64,000 bases of DNA from the NCBI GenBank assembly GCA_963921425.1, contig OY992832.1, positions 10,911,249 to 10,975,248 on the forward strand. Reading direction: 5' to 3'. Numbering within the stretch: position 1 is the first letter of the stretch; each line of letters begins with the position of its first letter. Below are positions 1 to 14,534 of the stretch, piece after piece. The notes beneath the pieces were generated by a model. It ran no database searches and was not told where the DNA came from. It saw nothing but the letters and a program-made list of their open reading frames with translations. This DNA comes from Dryas octopetala (Eukaryota > Streptophyta > Magnoliopsida > Rosales > Rosaceae). The position numbers and the translations under genes are program-made.

Positions 1-445
1 GAGCAGAAATTGTTACTTGCCAGAGCATTTTACAATCCTCCTGTGTATAAGTACAGCCCTCATATGCATACTTGCTCTGGCCAAACCATAATAATTTCAG
101 CTTTGGAAAAAATATTTCCATGAAAGCTTGTTTTGGCTGTGCAAATCGGATTCACCACTTAATAATGAACTTAAATTGAACTTCAACTGTGCTAGAACTG
201 CGGTACACAGAGTGGTAATGGTAAATACAGTGAGAAACAATTTAATTTCATTTGAGGCCTATGTGAGCTAGCAAACTGGCTCATCAATAATGACATGCTT
301 TCAAAGACACCTACCAACCTCCCATCTCACCTGAGTCTTTGGTTCCTGAATGTTTATTGTAATTCCGGCGATTTACAACATGCTTGTTCAATCAAACTCC
401 CGAACCAGACCTACATGCATGGTCCGTGCTAACTTTAGTTTCAAT
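1..445 (+). repeat. Segmental duplication, copy A (promoter and head of a PPR gene)
   Basis: This stretch aligns, with gaps, to about 6640-7345. Shared blocks include catacttgctctgg, aatttcagctttgg, atttccatgaaagct, tgtgctagaactgc and tttgaggcct, followed by the coding start atgctttcaaaga. Copy A lacks an internal block of roughly 200 bp that copy B has, and similarity stops after the first ~150 bp of coding sequence. The two copies are in the same orientation with the receptor kinase gene between them, so this is a local duplication. The copy may continue left of the window. Confidence 0.85.
295..445 (+). pseudogene. Truncated PPR-DYW gene fragment
   Basis: The fragment starts at ATG 295 and reads MLSKTPTNLPSHLSL, matching MLSKIPTNLPPHLTL at the start of the intact PPR gene at 7190. 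The match continues through YCNSGDLQ. A deletion of about 7 bases after that point shifts the frame compared with the intact copy. Similarity ends near 445, after the equivalent of DPDLRVWTVL, so only about 50 of 686 codons were ever copied or kept. It is a dead fragment of a host gene, not an independent gene. Confidence 0.85.
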
Positions 446-1056
446 TCACAAATTTAATGAAGACTTTGATTATATAACTTACAAGGTTAATAATAAAAAT
501 TTAAAAGAATATGGGAGGCTAGTATCTTTGATGGCAGCTTGGTATGTTTTCAATCCCACATTTTGAGAGCTAAAATGACAGCAGTCAGAACTCAGCATAG
601 ATTAGACCTTTAATAGAAGTTGTTTTATTTTCTCATCATTGTTCACTTTAAGGGAACAATAGAAAAGTGAAAACCGATCAAGCAATAGAACTCCAATATG
701 AATTCAACAAAACAAACATAAAATTACCTAAATGGATTAAATCTCTCACATTATTTTTCAATTCACAAATTTTCTGGTTGTTTGTTACCACTATCCCTGG
801 GTGATTAGAACAGAGCCAGGTAAACTAAATGGCAAAGCCTATTGCCATTAAATTTTCTTCCATAACCCAAGAATCCCAAATCCTTTCTTTTCTGTTTGCT
901 GTACTGTAGGAACTTCTCCAAACTTATAATTAAAGAAATGTTTATGAGTAATCTCAAGTCATTGTGTCCCATCTAAGCCTACAAGGTTCAAGTCAACCTG
1001 ACAAACACATCTTTGTGATGGTAGACAAAAGCATTAACAAGCACCAGAATGAGGAT
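446..1056. other. AT-rich spacer and 3' flank of the receptor kinase
   Basis: No supportable gene. The part next to 1057 probably contains the kinase 3' UTR on the minus strand. Confidence 0.6.
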
Positions 1057-4573
<3,517 letters not shown>

Positions 4574-4610
4574 TGATATTCTGATTTCTGATCAGAATGT
4601 ATATCTCTTA

Positions 4611-5811
4611 GGCTACGTTTGTTTCACCGTGCTAGCCGGTGCTAGCTAGGATTGTGTTAAATAACACAGTAAACCCACGTTTGGTAAGGCCCGGTATTAT
4701 TTTAAATGAGACTATCTAGCACCGCTTCTTCTAAAACACCGGGTTGGTAAATAGCGAGGGATGAAAACACCTCGCTATCTAAGAACCGGATTAACGCTAA
4801 AGGAACCTCGCTATCTAAGAACTTGTTCCTGCAACTCAGAAAGACCAAAACAGAGGCAATTGATTTGTTGATTAACTGGTTCCTGCAAATCAGAATACCA
4901 AAATTGGTTCCTGCAATTTGGGGCTTTTTGATTTGAGCACAATTGACCACATGCATTTACACCAATGGAAAGAGCAGAAAGAGAGGATAAAAGCCCATTG
5001 AAGATCGTCGCCATCCGCCGTCGGAGTCGCCGGAGATCGGCAGAGGGAGGTCGTGGCTTTGGAGCTTCGATTCGGCAATTGTGGTGGTCCGATGAATGAT
5101 CAAAAGCCACCTTTGGGTCCAGCTCGATGAGAGGAAGAAGCTGGTACCAACGGGGACTCACGACGTCGCCGAAAAAGAATGGTCGACAGCGGAGGTCGTC
5201 GACTTCTCCGATTTTGAAACGCCATCATCAGCAGACATAGGAGGAGAAGATGGCGCGGAGAGAAAGAGAGATTGAGAGAGAGAGAGAGACAGAAAGAAGA
5301 AAGAGATGATGGTTTTGGTTTTTTGCTTGAGTGAGATAAGAAGGAGATGAAGGATGGCGTTGGGGAGAGGGAAATAGAGATAAATGAGGGAGGGAGTGAG
5401 AGTGACGGCCTGGGAGGTTGGGAGTGAGTTTTTCTATTTGCTTTGCCTTCTTATTTGTTATCAATTACAATTTGTTATCTGAAATGGTAGTGTCTTGGGA
5501 GTGAGACTTTTGTTATAAAAGCATATTTTTTTAATAAAATACATAAATAAATTTATATTTTTAGGCATTAAAATTAATAAAATTTATTTTGATAATTAAT
5601 ATATTTTATTTATTTATAAATTAATATAATTATAACTTAGTCCGACCATACACCAAACACAGGATAATGTTATTTAGTTTATCCAACTTCATAGTCCGAC
5701 ACAACACCAAACACAGGATAACATTAGTCCAGCTTACTCCAGTCCAACACTATCCAGCATAATCCATAAGAATAGTCCAATCCAACACAGTCCAGCGTGC
5801 CAAACGTAGCC
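4611..5811. mobile_element. Non-autonomous PIF/Harbinger-type DNA transposon
   Basis: The element has terminal inverted repeats: it starts ggctacgtttg and ends caaacgtagcc. Both ends are flanked by TTA (4608-4610 and 5812-5814). A 3-bp TWA duplication with GGC...GTTTG ends is the PIF/Harbinger signature. It is 1201 bp long. Subterminal repeats such as caaacacaggataa occur twice near the right end (~5651 and ~5709). The interior has a GA microsatellite (~5270-5290) and a GC-richer stretch at 4980-5230 whose short ORFs match nothing I recognise. No transposase is visible. Confidence 0.85.
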
Positions 5812-5814
5812 TTA

Positions 5815-6639
5815 TAGTCTGTCTTATTGAAAGAAAGTAATACATAATATATGCAGAGGAGTTGGAGGAAGTAAAAATGGAAAATCTTAAGCTTTTGATT
5901 GGTCTATTAGCTTGGCTTAGTCTCTATAAATACTATTTAAAAGTAACCATGATAAGGCCCTACCTTTTTTATTTTCATCTTTACCTGTAGATGTACTTTT
6001 ATTTGCATATATTCTTCATACTAATGTGAAAATTATAGAGGAGTACGGCATGCGTTTTACCAATTTTCTTTCAGAGGATGCTTCTACCAGACAGTACTCT
6101 AGATTGCCAATGAAATAGAAATTTAAGACGCAATATGTTTAGTCACTGGTTTACCTACTGATGATCATTTGTCAACTATTAATATGCTTCTTTTTATATG
6201 TCTCTTTCAAGTGTCTTTTCTTTCAGGGCTATTAAATCTATTTTCAGACTTGGGTTTCTTGAATGACATGACACCTTGGTTTAAAAATCTTTTCATTGAA
6301 ATAAACTCATAAATTCATAAACTAATAGACATGTTGTTCACAAGAGGAAGACTAAATGAAATTGACAGGCTGATAAATTTACCAGAACAACAAAAGTGGG
6401 CTGCCAAAAAGCCTTCGAGAATTTTCAAGGGAACTCATATGACAAAGACCTCTCCCAGGAGTAGGAGAGGCATATACACCGTCCCATGCAAGTTTTTATC
6501 CTCTCCCAGCTGCTATGAAGCTTCACTTGTGTTTCAGAAAATCCTATGTATGTCTTCCTGTAAACATATTGACCAAATCAAAAATGGATTTTGGTTCACG
6601 AATGAAAGCTTTGGAAACATTATTTGTAGAACACAATTT
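5815..6639. other. AT-rich spacer
   Basis: Short ORFs only, with no family resemblance. I see no RNA gene or repeat structure here. The right edge leads into duplication copy B. Confidence 0.6.
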
Positions 6640-7189
6640 TACATGCCAGAGTATAAGTATTAAGTACAACCCTCACACGCATACTTGCTCTGGGCCACAA
6701 CAATTTCAGCTTTGGAAATAGTAATATTTCCATGAAAGCTGGATTTTGCCATGCATATAGTATTTTGTTTTTTGTTACATTGGAGGGAATCAAACTCGAC
6801 TCAACTTAATCATAATTCATTACCCTACCTATGCTTACCACTTGGGCTAACATGTACCCCAAGGGTTTATGCATATTGTAATTATCAATTAGAACTATAT
6901 CACAAATTCTCAAGCTCGATCTTACGAAAAAGACGATGATGAGCTTAGCAGTTAGCTAGTGTCAAGCATTAACTCAGCTCAAGCTCAACTGAAATTCAAC
7001 TGTGCTAGAACTGCCCCTACGCATGAGTGGTAATAGTAAATATAGTGAGACACAATTTAATTCATTTGAGGCCTCTATGAGCTACCAAACTGACGCAGAG
7101 TGGTAATAGCAAAACAGTCATGTTACCATTTTTACCTGTCGTGGCACAAAGAAATTGAGCCTTTCAATAAGACACTAGTAAACTTCGAC
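6640..7189 (+). repeat. Segmental duplication, copy B: 5' flank of the PPR-DYW gene
   Basis: This is the intact partner of copy A. It holds the probable promoter and 5' UTR of the following PPR gene. Block order is the same as in copy A, plus about 200 bp (around 6755-6985) absent from copy A. Confidence 0.8.
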
Positions 7190-9250
7190 ATGCTTTCAAA
7201 GATACCCACCAATCTCCCACCTCACCTGACCCTAAGGTTCCTGAAAGTTTACTGTAATTCCGGCGATTTACAACGTGCCCGTCACCTGTTCGATCAAATT
7301 CCCGATCCAGACCTACGTGTATGGACCGTGCTCATTTCAGCCCACACGCGACTTGGGTTCTTCAAGGAGTCCATAAAGCTTTACACTTCACTGAGAGCTC
7401 GCAACATTGTTCCCGATAATCTTCTACTTCTCTCGGTTGCTAAGGCTTGTGCCGCTCTGGGTGATCGTAGAAATGCTGAAGAATTCCATGACGAAGCAAT
7501 TCGATTGGGGTTTCGTTCCGATATCGCTTTGGGCAATGCTTTGGTTGATATGTTTGGGAAATGTAAACATGTTGATGCGGCAAGACAGGTATTTGATGAC
7601 ATGCCTGTGAAAGATGTGGTTTCGTGGACCTCTCTGTGTTCTTCTTATGTCAACTGTGGGCTACCCAGACAAGGTTTGGTGGCTTTCCGCGAGATGGGGT
7701 TGAATGGAGTGAGACCCAATGCGGTGACCGTGTCTTCTATCCTACCCGCTTGCTCGGAATTGAAAGATTTGAATTCGGGAAGAGAGATTCATGGGTATGT
7801 GGTAAAACATGCAATGGCAGAGAATGTATTTGTCAGCAGCGCGCTTGTGAACATCTATGCTAGTTGCCTAAGCATCAAGCAAGCTCAACTGGTGTTTGAC
7901 ATGATGTCTCAACGAGATGTTGTGTCCTGGAATGCACTTTTAACAGCTTATTTCTTTAACGGAGAATGCCAAAAGGGTATTGATCTGTTTCTTCGGATGA
8001 GAAAGGAAGGTGTCAGATTGGATGGTGCTTCATGGAATGCTGTTATTGGGGGGTGCCTGAATAATGGGCAAACCGAGCAGGCGTTGAAGATGCTTGGGCA
8101 AATGCAAGAGTCGGGATTTAAGCCCAATCAGATAACAGTTACCAGTTTGTTACCAGCTTGCAAAGATTTGGAGAGCTTGAGGGCAGGCAAAGAGGTTCAT
8201 AGTTACATCTTTAGGAATTGTTTGATGGAGGATTTGGCAACCACAACAGCTCTGGTTTTCATGTATGCAAAATGTGGTGAGTTGGAACTTTCGCGGAGAG
8301 TCTTCCATATGATGCCGAGGAAGGATACAGTTGCTTGGAATACAATGATCATTGGAAACTCAATGCATGGGAATGGAGAAGAAGCCTTGTTGTTATTCAG
8401 AAAAATGTTGGACTCCGGGGTGAAGCCCAATTCTGTTACTTTCACTGGTGTTTTGTGTGGTTGTAGCCATTCACAGCTGGTTGACGAAGGCATCATGGTT
8501 TTCGATTCAATGAGGAGGGATTACTCAGTAGAACCTGATGCAGATCACTACTCATGCATGGTTGATGTGCTTAGCCGTGCCAGTCGCCTAGAAGAGGCAT
8601 ATCAGTTCATACAGAGAATGCCAATGGAACCTACTGCTGGTGCTTGGGGAGCATTGCTTGGTGCTTGTAGAGTGCATAAAAACGTGGAGTTGGCAAAACT
8701 TGCAGCCAACAGGCTGTTTGAGATTGAACCAGATAACCCTGGTAACTATGTGCTGTTGTCCAACATTTTGGTCACTGCCAAACGATGGGAAGAAGCTTCA
8801 GAGACTAGGAAGTTGATGAGAGACAGAGGAATCACAAAAACACCAGGGTGTTCTTGGGTTCAGCTGAGAAATAGAGTCTACTCTTTTGTTGCTGGTGATA
8901 GGAGCAATGAACATAGTGAAGAGATATACAAGTTTTTGGATGATATGGGTGAGAAGATGAGAATTGCAGGGTATGTGCCCAACACTGATTTTGTTCTGCA
9001 AGACGTGGATCAAGAGGAGAAAGTGGGGAGTCTTTGCAACCACAGTGAGAAGCTTGCTGTTGCTTTTGGGATACTGAATTTGAATGGGCAATCAACAATT
9101 CGGGTGTTTAAGAATTTGAGGATATGTGGTGACTGCCATAATGCCATCAAGTTTATGGCCAAGATTGTTGGTGTGCAGATTATAGTCAGAGACTCCTTGA
9201 GGTTTCACCATTTCAGTGATGGGGATTGTTCTTGTCGAGATTTTTGGTGA
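7190..9250 (+). CDS. PLS-class PPR protein with E and DYW domains
   Basis: Intronless gene, 686 aa. Proteins of this class bind organellar RNA one base per repeat, and the DYW domain is a cytidine deaminase used in C-to-U editing. The start is the ATG at 7190 (MLSKIPTNL); the frame is open further up to 7100 but has no ATG there. The N-terminus is followed by P/L/S repeats (DVVSWTSL, DVVSWNALL, DTVAWNTMI), the E region (YVLLSNIL) and the DYW domain. The deaminase zinc site is present: HSE at 618-620 and CGDCH at 646-650. The protein ends CRDFW, a conservative variant of the usual DYW tripeptide. A plastid or mitochondrial location is expected from the family, but no strong transit peptide is obvious after the chosen ATG. 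A truncated duplicate of its head lies at 295-445. Confidence 0.93.
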   Translation: MLSKIPTNLPPHLTLRFLKVYCNSGDLQRARHLFDQIPDPDLRVWTVLISAHTRLGFFKESIKLYTSLRARNIVPDNLLLLSVAKACAALGDRRNAEEFHDEAIRLGFRSDIALGNALVDMFGKCKHVDAARQVFDDMPVKDVVSWTSLCSSYVNCGLPRQGLVAFREMGLNGVRPNAVTVSSILPACSELKDLNSGREIHGYVVKHAMAENVFVSSALVNIYASCLSIKQAQLVFDMMSQRDVVSWNALLTAYFFNGECQKGIDLFLRMRKEGVRLDGASWNAVIGGCLNNGQTEQALKMLGQMQESGFKPNQITVTSLLPACKDLESLRAGKEVHSYIFRNCLMEDLATTTALVFMYAKCGELELSRRVFHMMPRKDTVAWNTMIIGNSMHGNGEEALLLFRKMLDSGVKPNSVTFTGVLCGCSHSQLVDEGIMVFDSMRRDYSVEPDADHYSCMVDVLSRASRLEEAYQFIQRMPMEPTAGAWGALLGACRVHKNVELAKLAANRLFEIEPDNPGNYVLLSNILVTAKRWEEASETRKLMRDRGITKTPGCSWVQLRNRVYSFVAGDRSNEHSEEIYKFLDDMGEKMRIAGYVPNTDFVLQDVDQEEKVGSLCNHSEKLAVAFGILNLNGQSTIRVFKNLRICGDCHNAIKFMAKIVGVQIIVRDSLRFHHFSDGDCSCRDFW

Positions 9251-9895
9251 TTTTTAGAATTCAGGGTATTGAATGATGGTTAGATTGTTCATTGTTGCTT
9301 GATTGATAGAATTTTTAATGACATGATATACTAGTTGACTAATAAATTGATCGAATTAGACTATTAGTGTTGAACACAAATATCCTAATTTTGACGAGAC
9401 AAACCTATTTAACAAGTACTTATTGAAGAAAATGATTCTTTTGTGTACCTTTTCTATTTCTTGATATAGTATTTTATAAATTATTATAGAATTATAGTAT
9501 TGTTTTCTTATTGGCCAAAAAAATATATAGTATTGTTTTCTTGATTTTGATTGCATATGGATTGTACAAAGGAACTCAAAAATTGTGTAGCTGATGGTTG
9601 GCTTTCTTGGGTTATTCTCTAGATTATCATCTTGTTCGCTGCTTTTAATTTTGGTCACATTTTGGGTTGTTGTAGAGGTGTAATTCTTGCATCCACACAT
9701 GGTCATTCATATATGATCCATTTAAAATTTTATACAGGCAATTCTATACCAGCAATACGATAATTTTATATGCCAAACCAATGTATACATATAGACATCA
9801 GATTGGCATATAGTATTGGTCGTTTATATATTACTCGAATGAGATTTCATACGGATCACATAATAACATCCTGCTTGTGGATACAAGAAGAAAAA
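9251..9895. other. 3' flank and AT-rich spacer
   Basis: The 3' UTR of the PPR gene presumably lies at the left edge. The motif atatagtattgttttctt is repeated within 9490-9545. No gene recognised. Confidence 0.5.
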
Positions 9896-10280
9896 TGCTA
9901 TTTCGACCACCCTATTTTAAAATTTCAACTTTACCCTTAAAACAAAAAATTTTAATTTTGTTTGTCGGGTTATTCGACAGTTATCTATCGAAATATTTAT
10001 GGTTATTCGACAGTTATCTGCTGAACATTGGTGGATTATTCGGTGGATAACTACCGAACAGAAATGAAAAAAGCATTCGACAGTTATCTGTCAAAATATT
10101 TGTATTTATTCGACACTTATCTGCCGAACATTGGTGGATGTTTCGGTAGATGACCGCCGAATGGATCTGAGTGATTTTATCATGTTTTTGCAATAAAGAG
10201 TAAAATAGGAAAAAAGTTAGAAAAAATATGTTAAGATAGTCAACTTAACAGTTAAGAGTGGTCTGTATAGCCCCACTCAT
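9896..10280. mobile_element. Probable MITE with nested TTCGACAG palindromes
   Basis: Imperfect terminal inverted repeats: the left end reads gctatttcgaccaccct, and the reverse complement of the right end reads gctatacagaccactct. Inside are two tandem ~103-bp units (from ~9972 and ~10075). Each holds two copies of a palindrome, ttcgacagttatctgtcgaa in consensus, and one diverged inverted form (ttcggtggataactaccgaa). No clear target-site duplication was found, so the family is unassigned. Confidence 0.5.
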
Positions 10281-10825
10281 ACAAGAATTCTAGTTGAATT
10301 TATTTCAACAAAATTAAAATCCTTCAGCCCAATAAGCTCTGGATCAAGTAAGCCAAGCGGCCCAAGCCCATTCAATTAAGAGAGAGTGTTACCCAAGCTG
10401 GTCAAATGCGCGTGGACATAAGCAACGCCTCAACGTCTTGGATAACAAAACATGGTAGTGGACGGGACTGGAGTGATGACAGTGGAGGGTGGAGAAAGGC
10501 CAAATGGAGTTGCAAAATATTAACAAATGAAAATTTATATACACCAATTACCGAATTAGAAACAGGAAAAACAGGAACTGTTTCCGTCTTTCTTTAGCTG
10601 TGGGAGAGCAAATGGACCAGCCAACCATTCTTGAAACCAACAAAACCCAACAAGTGATATCCAGTGTATGTTGATTCTTTTCTGTCCCTTTCTTTTTTTA
10701 TCTCTTAGTTTCTTGATTGCTTCATGTTAGAAACATGTCTCTGATTGGAGACTTGTTTTAATAATCTCAAGTTTTGAGCAGTATATTTGATTAAGCCTCA
10801 GTAGCAAAACTATTTAGCTCTGTCC
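10281..10825 (+). other. Promoter and 5' flank of the P-class PPR gene
   Basis: This holds the likely promoter and leader of the gene starting at 10826. It contains site II-like GCCCA motifs (cagcccaataagc, ggcccaagcccattc at 10325-10373), common near housekeeping and organelle-biogenesis genes. No separate gene seen. Confidence 0.5.
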
Positions 10826-12529
10826 ATGGCAATTCTTGTAAATTCTGTGTCTCCTATTGCACACCCATCACCAGAAAGTACTAGAAAGGGTTGTGGGTTC
10901 TTTTCCCACATTCGGCAAATCCATTCCCTGACCCTGAACAAGGGATTTTCTAGAGTATTGGCATCTACCCAGATCACCATTTCTCCAAAAGACACAGTTT
11001 TCACCTTGCCCAACTGGAGGTCTGCCAAGAATGACAGAAGAAGTAGGGAACTCAGACTAATTGATGCCTTTCTGCACTTAGAGTCTATGGTAGGGAAGGG
11101 CCAAAAGCCTGATGTGGTTCAAGCAACCCAGCTCTTATATGACCTCTGCAAGGCAAATAAGATGAGAAAAGCTGTCAGAGTGATCGAAATGATGGTTGCT
11201 TCAGGCATTATACCTGATGCAGCTTCTTATACTTTCTTGGTGAATTATTTGTGTAAAAGAGGCAATATTGGATATGCAATGCAGTTGGTTGAAAAAATGG
11301 AGGAATATGGCTACCCAACCAATACTATTACCTATAATTCGCTTGTTAGAGGGCTTTGTGTGCGCGGAAACTTGAATCAGAGCTTGCAACTTTTGGATAG
11401 ACTAATACAGAAGGGGCTGGTCCCAAATGTATATACTTACTCTTTCTTGCTTGAAGCTGCTTATAAGGAAAGAGGGGTCAATGAAGCCATGAAGCTCCTG
11501 GAAGAGATAATTTCTAAAGGTGGAAAGCCAAATTTGGTTAGTTACAATGTTTTGCTAACTGGCTTGTGCAAGGAAGGTAGGATTGATGAGGCAATGCAGT
11601 TCTTTAGGAATTTGCCTTCGATGGGGTTCCATCCGAATGTTGTAAGTTATAACATTGTACTGAGGAGCTTGTGTTATGAGGGTAGGTGGGAAGAGGCAAA
11701 TGCACTTCTGGCTGAGATGGTTGGTGAGGATCGGTCCCCCTCCATAGTTACATATAATATCTTAATTAGTTCACTTGCCCTTCATGGTAGAACTGAGCAT
11801 GCTCTTGAAGTTTTGGATGAAATGGTGAGAGGTCGGTTCAAGCCCACTGCTGCCAGCTACAATCCGATAATTGCTCATCTCTGCAAAAAGGGGAAAGTGG
11901 ATCTTGTGGTTAAGTGTCTAGACCAAATGATTTTTCGACGATGTAATCCTAATGAGGGAACATACAATGCCCTTGCTGTGCTCTGTGAGCAAGGGATGGT
12001 GCAAGAGGCATACTCTATAATTCAAAGCCTCGGTAATAAGCAAAAGTTCTCCACAAATGAGTTCTACAAAAACGTGATTACAAGCATGTGTAGGAAAGGG
12101 AACACATATCCAGCATTTCAGATTTTGTATGAAATGACCAAGTATGGTTTCACTCCAGATTCTTATACATATTCATCTTTGATCAGAGGGTTGTGTTTGG
12201 AGGGTATGCTAGATGAAGCCATGGAGATTTTCAAGGTAATGGAAGAAAATAACCTTAGGCCTGATACCGACAATTTCAATGCCCTTATACTTGGGTTTTG
12301 CAAGTCCCGAAGAACAGATTTGTCCTTCCAGGTTTTTGAGATGATGATCGAGAAAGGGCGTATGCCTAATGAAATGACCTATACCATTTTTGTAGAAGGG
12401 CTTGCGCATGAAGGAGAAATGGAGCTGGCAGCCAAAGTTTTGAAAGAGTTGCACCGGAGACAGGTTATGAGTCCAAATACAGTGGAAAGACTTGTTATGC
12501 AGTATGACCTTGAGGATTTACCAGTATAG
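10826..12529 (+). CDS. P-class PPR protein, At1g79080-like
   Basis: Intronless, 567 aa. About 12 canonical 35-residue P-type repeats run from about residue 85 to the end (for example PNLVSYNVLLTGLCKEGRID, SIVTYNILISSLALHGRTEH). There is no E or DYW tail, so the expected role is binding, stabilising or processing organellar RNA, not editing. The N-terminal ~70 residues are Ser/Thr/Arg-rich and acid-poor, consistent with a plastid transit peptide. Wording such as KVDLVVKCLDQMI and RRCNPNEGTYNA matches my memory of Arabidopsis At1g79080, annotated as chloroplastic. The repeat containing GTYNALAVLCEQGMVQ is slightly short. The ATG at 10826 is the first in frame and gives a normal family length. 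Confidence 0.93.
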   Translation: MAILVNSVSPIAHPSPESTRKGCGFFSHIRQIHSLTLNKGFSRVLASTQITISPKDTVFTLPNWRSAKNDRRSRELRLIDAFLHLESMVGKGQKPDVVQATQLLYDLCKANKMRKAVRVIEMMVASGIIPDAASYTFLVNYLCKRGNIGYAMQLVEKMEEYGYPTNTITYNSLVRGLCVRGNLNQSLQLLDRLIQKGLVPNVYTYSFLLEAAYKERGVNEAMKLLEEIISKGGKPNLVSYNVLLTGLCKEGRIDEAMQFFRNLPSMGFHPNVVSYNIVLRSLCYEGRWEEANALLAEMVGEDRSPSIVTYNILISSLALHGRTEHALEVLDEMVRGRFKPTAASYNPIIAHLCKKGKVDLVVKCLDQMIFRRCNPNEGTYNALAVLCEQGMVQEAYSIIQSLGNKQKFSTNEFYKNVITSMCRKGNTYPAFQILYEMTKYGFTPDSYTYSSLIRGLCLEGMLDEAMEIFKVMEENNLRPDTDNFNALILGFCKSRRTDLSFQVFEMMIEKGRMPNEMTYTIFVEGLAHEGEMELAAKVLKELHRRQVMSPNTVERLVMQYDLEDLPV

Positions 12530-14047
12530 AAATATGGGGGAAAACAAAAAGAAATACTATAAAGGAAAGCAAAACAAACAAGATTAGTGAACAAGTGATT
12601 TCTATGACCAAGAAGCTTTAGCAAATCAGTTCCAGAGTGCTGTTCAATCATGTGTTTTGTAGATCATCATTGGGCGAATGAAAGAAAAAGCACTCCTTAT
12701 GAATACTGATATTTGCAGAGTTTGGAACTGGGCATGGAACAAGTTCAAGCACCAGAAGTTTTGCTCTATACTATTTCTTTATCTTCTTCAAGTTAATTAT
12801 TTTGTTAGTGAAAGACTGTACCTTTGTATGAACCAAGAAAAAAAAAGAAGAAAAAGACTGTAACTTTGTAGCGAACTTGAATTCTTCAAATTTGTTTTGT
12901 AAAGTTAGTCTAACAACTGATTAGATATTTGGTGGTTCAGCTTCTTCCTTAAAGCTGATATAAACGCCATTTTTAACACTATATTCCTGGTTACTTGTTC
13001 AAACTAAAATTGTTATTATCATTTGGAGGAGAAAAAAAACTCAGAAATTGGTTCTCAAATTTTTCCTCATTTTATTGCTAGCTTCAAAAATCACCATGAT
13101 TGCTTTTGAAGTGTAAATAGCTCTGGAGATTGTGTACTTGGTTTCTATTATTCGGACTGACTGCAGATGTAAATATATTGAATATCATTTAGGTGATTTT
13201 GATTCTCAAAACTTGTTTCCTTGTTAGTAGAGAACTTGAGTAATCATTAACAGTGCTTTTAGGAACTGACCAAGTATTATAACAATAAAAGTTAGAACTT
13301 AGAACAGAATGCATATATCTTCGGGACAAAAATGCGTGTAGTAGAGATGTTAAGATTCATTCTTGTTTGAGACTTGAGAGCGTTGTGCACAGTAGGAATG
13401 CTAGATGAAGCATTAAGACTACAGGGCCATGGAAGAATTGAACAACTTATCAAGAACTCATCCTTGTTAAAACATTTTTGTTTGGGAGGGTTGTTCACTT
13501 TACCTGAAGAACTTGAGGAAGTCATAAAAGGTATTGTCCAAATTAGTTTATCAGATTCTTGGGAGTTTCTTTTTCTTTGTTTTGGCCACTGATTCTTGGG
13601 ATTTTCTTAGATTGCCCAACTTATGATATCTTGAATGAATTGCGCAGGTTTAAGGATTGAGCAAAAACCGGACAATATTTCTACAACCCAACTCGAAAAT
13701 TCATCTACTCATTTTTGCTCAACTTTTTATTCAAATTAAAAAATTATGTCTGCATTTGCTCAACCTAATCAACTTTTTATTCATATAATTGCATAAACAC
13801 ATCCCACAAGTAGAGCCACAACAAGTAAGCCATTCAGTTTTAAACACGCAAAAGACTTTAAATTATGCAATTAGATGCAAAGTAAACTTGACCAAAAAAA
13901 AAAACATTTAACAGAAACAGAGTTTTAATCCAAAACTAGGAAAAACCAAAATACATAGTAGAATCCTCCAGTGTACAAAACTTGACATAGTACATGCCAT
14001 GGCACATTGGCACAAGTTGATGCAGATGAAGGAGCAAAAGTGCCAGC
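12530..14047. other. 3' flanks of the PPR and eL41 genes, with spacer
   Basis: The left part is PPR 3' UTR and the right part (about 13870-14047) is probably eL41 3' UTR. A short ORF at 13374-13592 has a faint PPR-like stretch (ALCTVGMLDEALRL) but no full repeat. Otherwise AT-rich, with no gene. Confidence 0.5.
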
Positions 14048-14241
14048 CTACTTTGATCTCTGTCTCATCTTTCGGCGCTTCCTCTTCAGCCTCCTCATGC
14101 GCTTCTTCTTCCACTGAAACAGTGTTAAAAACAACAAATCAGTTTAATGGTATCATCCAAAAGATTTAACATTCAAAGCTCAGACGCAAAGATGGGAAAG
14201 GGAATTGAAGAACCAGATAAGAATTTTACCTTGGCTCTCAT
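14048..14241 (-). CDS. RPL41: Ribosomal protein eL41 (60S RPL41), 25 aa
   Basis: One of the shortest known eukaryotic proteins, and part of the large cytosolic ribosomal subunit where it bridges the two subunits. Exon 1 is 14241-14230 (ATG AGA GCC AAG, donor GTAAAATTC); exon 2 is 14113-14048 (acceptor tttcag). The product begins MRAKWKKKRMRR and ends RRKMRQRSK, the classic all-basic eL41 sequence, complete at 25 residues. The intron after codon 4 is 116 bp. A standard ORF length cutoff would miss the gene. It is divergent from the Snapin-like gene, with 293 bp between start codons, a GGGCC-rich region and an AACCCTAA telo-box, both typical of ribosomal protein promoters. Confidence 0.95.
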
Positions 14242-14534
14242 CTTCGATAACGACGGCCGATGTCACCAGAATGCAAACTTCGGAACCCTAAAATTGTGCG
14301 CGGCTTGCATTATTTATATATATAGACATGGGCCGGGCCGGGTCGGGCAGCCCGAGCGGCCCCATTGCGGTTAAGTGGGCTCGCGCGAAAGTGTCCCGAG
14401 GCCCAACTAGAGAAGCCCGATAACCAAAACAATCAATACCCGTTTCTCTGTTTGGTTGGCGAGAAAACGTAGGAAAGTGAGGGTGAAGAAATTAGTACTC
14501 GAGAGCTGAATCAATCTGAGTGAGTCTGATAAAA
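14242..14534. promoter_or_regulatory. Bidirectional promoter between eL41 and the Snapin-like gene
   Basis: The two start codons point away from each other 293 bp apart. Inside are a telo-box (aaccctaa, 14284-14291) and several site II-type motifs (tgggct at 14376-14381, gggccgggccggg near 14330, ggcccaa near 14400). In plants this pair marks ribosomal protein and other translation genes. A TATA-like tatttatatatata lies near 14310. Confidence 0.75.

Noticed and set aside
4811-5161. 116-aa minus-strand ORF inside the Harbinger-type element
   Set aside because: No transposase or Myb-like motif and no domain recognised. Likely chance in a GC-richer part of the element.
7100-7189. Upstream extension of the PPR-DYW reading frame
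   Set aside because: The frame is open but has no ATG before 7190; the duplicated copy also preserves the ATG CTT TCA AAG start.
13374-13592. Short ORF with ALCTVGMLDEALRL, like half a PPR repeat
   Set aside because: No ATG in a credible position, no second repeat and no alignment beyond a few words shared with the PPR gene at 10826. Chance or a very decayed fragment.
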